Virus record (IMG/VR): IMGVR_UViG_3300013132_002012
Span: 1-26,512 of that record
Reading direction: 5' to 3' (one strand)
Source of the DNA: a virus
DNA length: 26,512 nt
Shown here piece by piece: positions 25,885 to 26,512 of this stretch. Each line of letters opens with the position of its first letter. Positions within the stretch are counted from its first letter, which is position 1. Position numbers and translations under genes: made by a program. Below the pieces are notes generated by a model that saw only the letters and a list, made by a program, of their open reading frames with translations, searched no databases and was not told the DNA's origin.

Positions 25885-26085
25885 ATGGATTCTAGTAGAT
25901 TTAATGAGTTTAAGACCTTAATGGAAGGTATGCAGGACGATTTTGAAAAGTTTTACAATAAAGGCAATAATGCCGCTGGAACTCGTGTTCGTAAACACCT
26001 TCAAGAATTAGCCAAATTATGTAAAGAAGTTAGAAACCACGTTACAGAGGTCAAGACTTCACGTAAAGAAAGCAAAGATAAATAA
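25885..26085 (+). CDS. Histone H1-like protein (Hc1 family)
   Basis: A 66-residue, lysine-rich, mostly helical protein. The core (RFNEFKTLMEGMQDDFEKFY, then NKGNNAAGTRVRKHLQEL, then a basic tail KTSRKESKDK) follows the Hc1-type histone H1-like family of bacteria, including the FEKFY-x-K-GN-x-A-A-GTR-x-R-K signature. Chlamydial Hc1 condenses DNA; the short bacterial versions are predicted DNA-binding proteins. In a phage it could affect packaging, replication-fork DNA or the host nucleoid, which is inference. The start at ATG 25885 is preferred over 25867 because AAGGAG (25873-25878) lies six bases upstream of it and inside the longer reading. A sigma70-like promoter precedes it. Confidence 0.82.
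   Translation: MDSSRFNEFKTLMEGMQDDFEKFYNKGNNAAGTRVRKHLQELAKLCKEVRNHVTEVKTSRKESKDK
26077..26084 (+). promoter_or_regulatory. T4-late-like promoter word
   Basis: GATAAATA matches seven of eight bases of TATAAATA. It overlaps the stop codon of the histone-like gene and sits 26 bases before the ATG of the secreted protein. A chance match in AT-rich DNA is possible. Confidence 0.35.
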
Positions 26086-26110
26086 ATTTACAACCTTTAG
26101 GGGGTAGATT

Positions 26111-26461
26111 ATGAAAAAGATTATACTAGGTTTAGCTCTAATAATGTTTAGTACCGGTGTAGATGCAGGTCCTTATCATGGACGTTGGCACCATTATCAT
26201 AGGCATTGGGTTAGCCCACCTGCACATCATTGGGTTGCTCCATTGATTATTGGTGGTATTGCTGGTGCTGTAATAGCCAATCAAAGTAGTCAATCTCAGA
26301 CAATAATAGTGGGTGAGAATCCTAAACCTAGTGTAGTCTATGATATGAATGCTGTTCCCTCATTGACTTGTCCATTAGGAACTATGCTCAGAGAGGAAAA
26401 AGGTTGGTTTAAAGACCAACACGGTCGTCCCATGTATGGATCCGTGTTTTCATGTCAATAG
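26111..26461 (+). CDS. Secreted His-rich protein with glycine-zipper-like segment, function unknown
   Basis: A 116-residue protein with a clear signal peptide: MKK, hydrophobic IILGLALIMFS, and a probable cleavage after VDA (about residue 19). The mature N-terminus is rich in His, Trp and Tyr (GRWHHYHRHW, then AHHW). It is followed by a hydrophobic Gly/Ala stretch, PLIIGGIAGAVIA, resembling a glycine zipper that could insert in a membrane. The C-terminal part has two cysteines (SLTCPLG and the final FSCQ) that could form a disulphide in the periplasm. Metal binding by the His cluster is possible. I do not recognise a family, and it lacks the features of a holin or spanin pair. AGGGGG (26099-26104) is a strong binding site. 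The stop lies within the next gene. Confidence 0.75.
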   Translation: MKKIILGLALIMFSTGVDAGPYHGRWHHYHRHWVSPPAHHWVAPLIIGGIAGAVIANQSSQSQTIIVGENPKPSVVYDMNAVPSLTCPLGTMLREEKGWFKDQHGRPMYGSVFSCQ

Positions 26462-26512
26462 ATCCAAAAATACAAGCCGATTCAGAAGATGATGAGGCTT
26501 GGTTATTGTTTC
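26452..26512 (+). CDS. Start of an unidentified gene, cut by the window edge
   Basis: An open reading frame begins at ATG 26452, inside the last codons of the secreted protein, and runs off the right edge. The 20 visible residues (MSIDPKIQADSED, then DEAWLLF) are acidic. The 10-base overlap is typical of coupled phage genes. Too little is present to name a function. Confidence 0.5.
   Translation, partial: MSIDPKIQADSEDDEAWLLF

Overview
The window is an AT-rich block of about 26.5 kb from a tailed phage. Every gene lies on the + strand and coding density is very high; the longest gap is about 85 bases, so no stretch over 300 bases lacks a gene and no tRNA or rRNA fits. The combination of giant modular tail-fibre proteins, a class Ia ribonucleotide reductase with a glutaredoxin, a PAAR spike tip, a 2-oxoglutarate oxygenase and T4-late-like promoter words (CTAAATAAATA, AATAAATA) points to a T4-like marine myovirus. 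Cyanophages and pelagiphages of AT-rich hosts are the closest type. The phage assignment is firm; the host is inference.

Layout. (1) 19-1734: tail fibre with a beta-helix. (2) 1774-5732: a tightly packed nucleotide-metabolism operon, nrdA-nrdB-glutaredoxin, followed by a small Sm-like protein. It sits between two structural genes and has its own sigma70-like promoter. (3) 5818-14175: a 2785-residue fibre, preceded by a late-promoter-like site and a leader that can fold into competing hairpins around the ribosome binding site. (4) 14177-17589: a 110-residue protein, a 785-residue repeat protein and a collagen-like protein. (5) 17629-23976: a 2115-residue adhesin built of collagen-like, chitin-binding-like, Calx-beta, PA14-like, FAM3/ILEI-like and DUF4214-like modules, coupled to a PAAR spike-tip gene (23976-24296). 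(6) 24341-25828: a fusion of a GT17-like glycosyltransferase and a 2OG-Fe(II) oxygenase. (7) 25885-26512: a histone-H1-like (Hc1) protein, a secreted His-rich protein and the start of another gene.

How the genes may work together. The nrd genes and glutaredoxin would supply and reduce a phage ribonucleotide reductase during replication. Most of the rest is late adsorption and baseplate hardware. The most interesting hypothesis is that the glycosyltransferase-oxygenase fusion modifies the fibre proteins encoded just upstream, two of which carry collagen-like Gly-X-Y tracts rich in Pro and Thr. This would parallel the combined hydroxylase/glycosyltransferase logic of collagen-modifying enzymes in animals and mimivirus. 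It is inferred from domain architecture and adjacency only.
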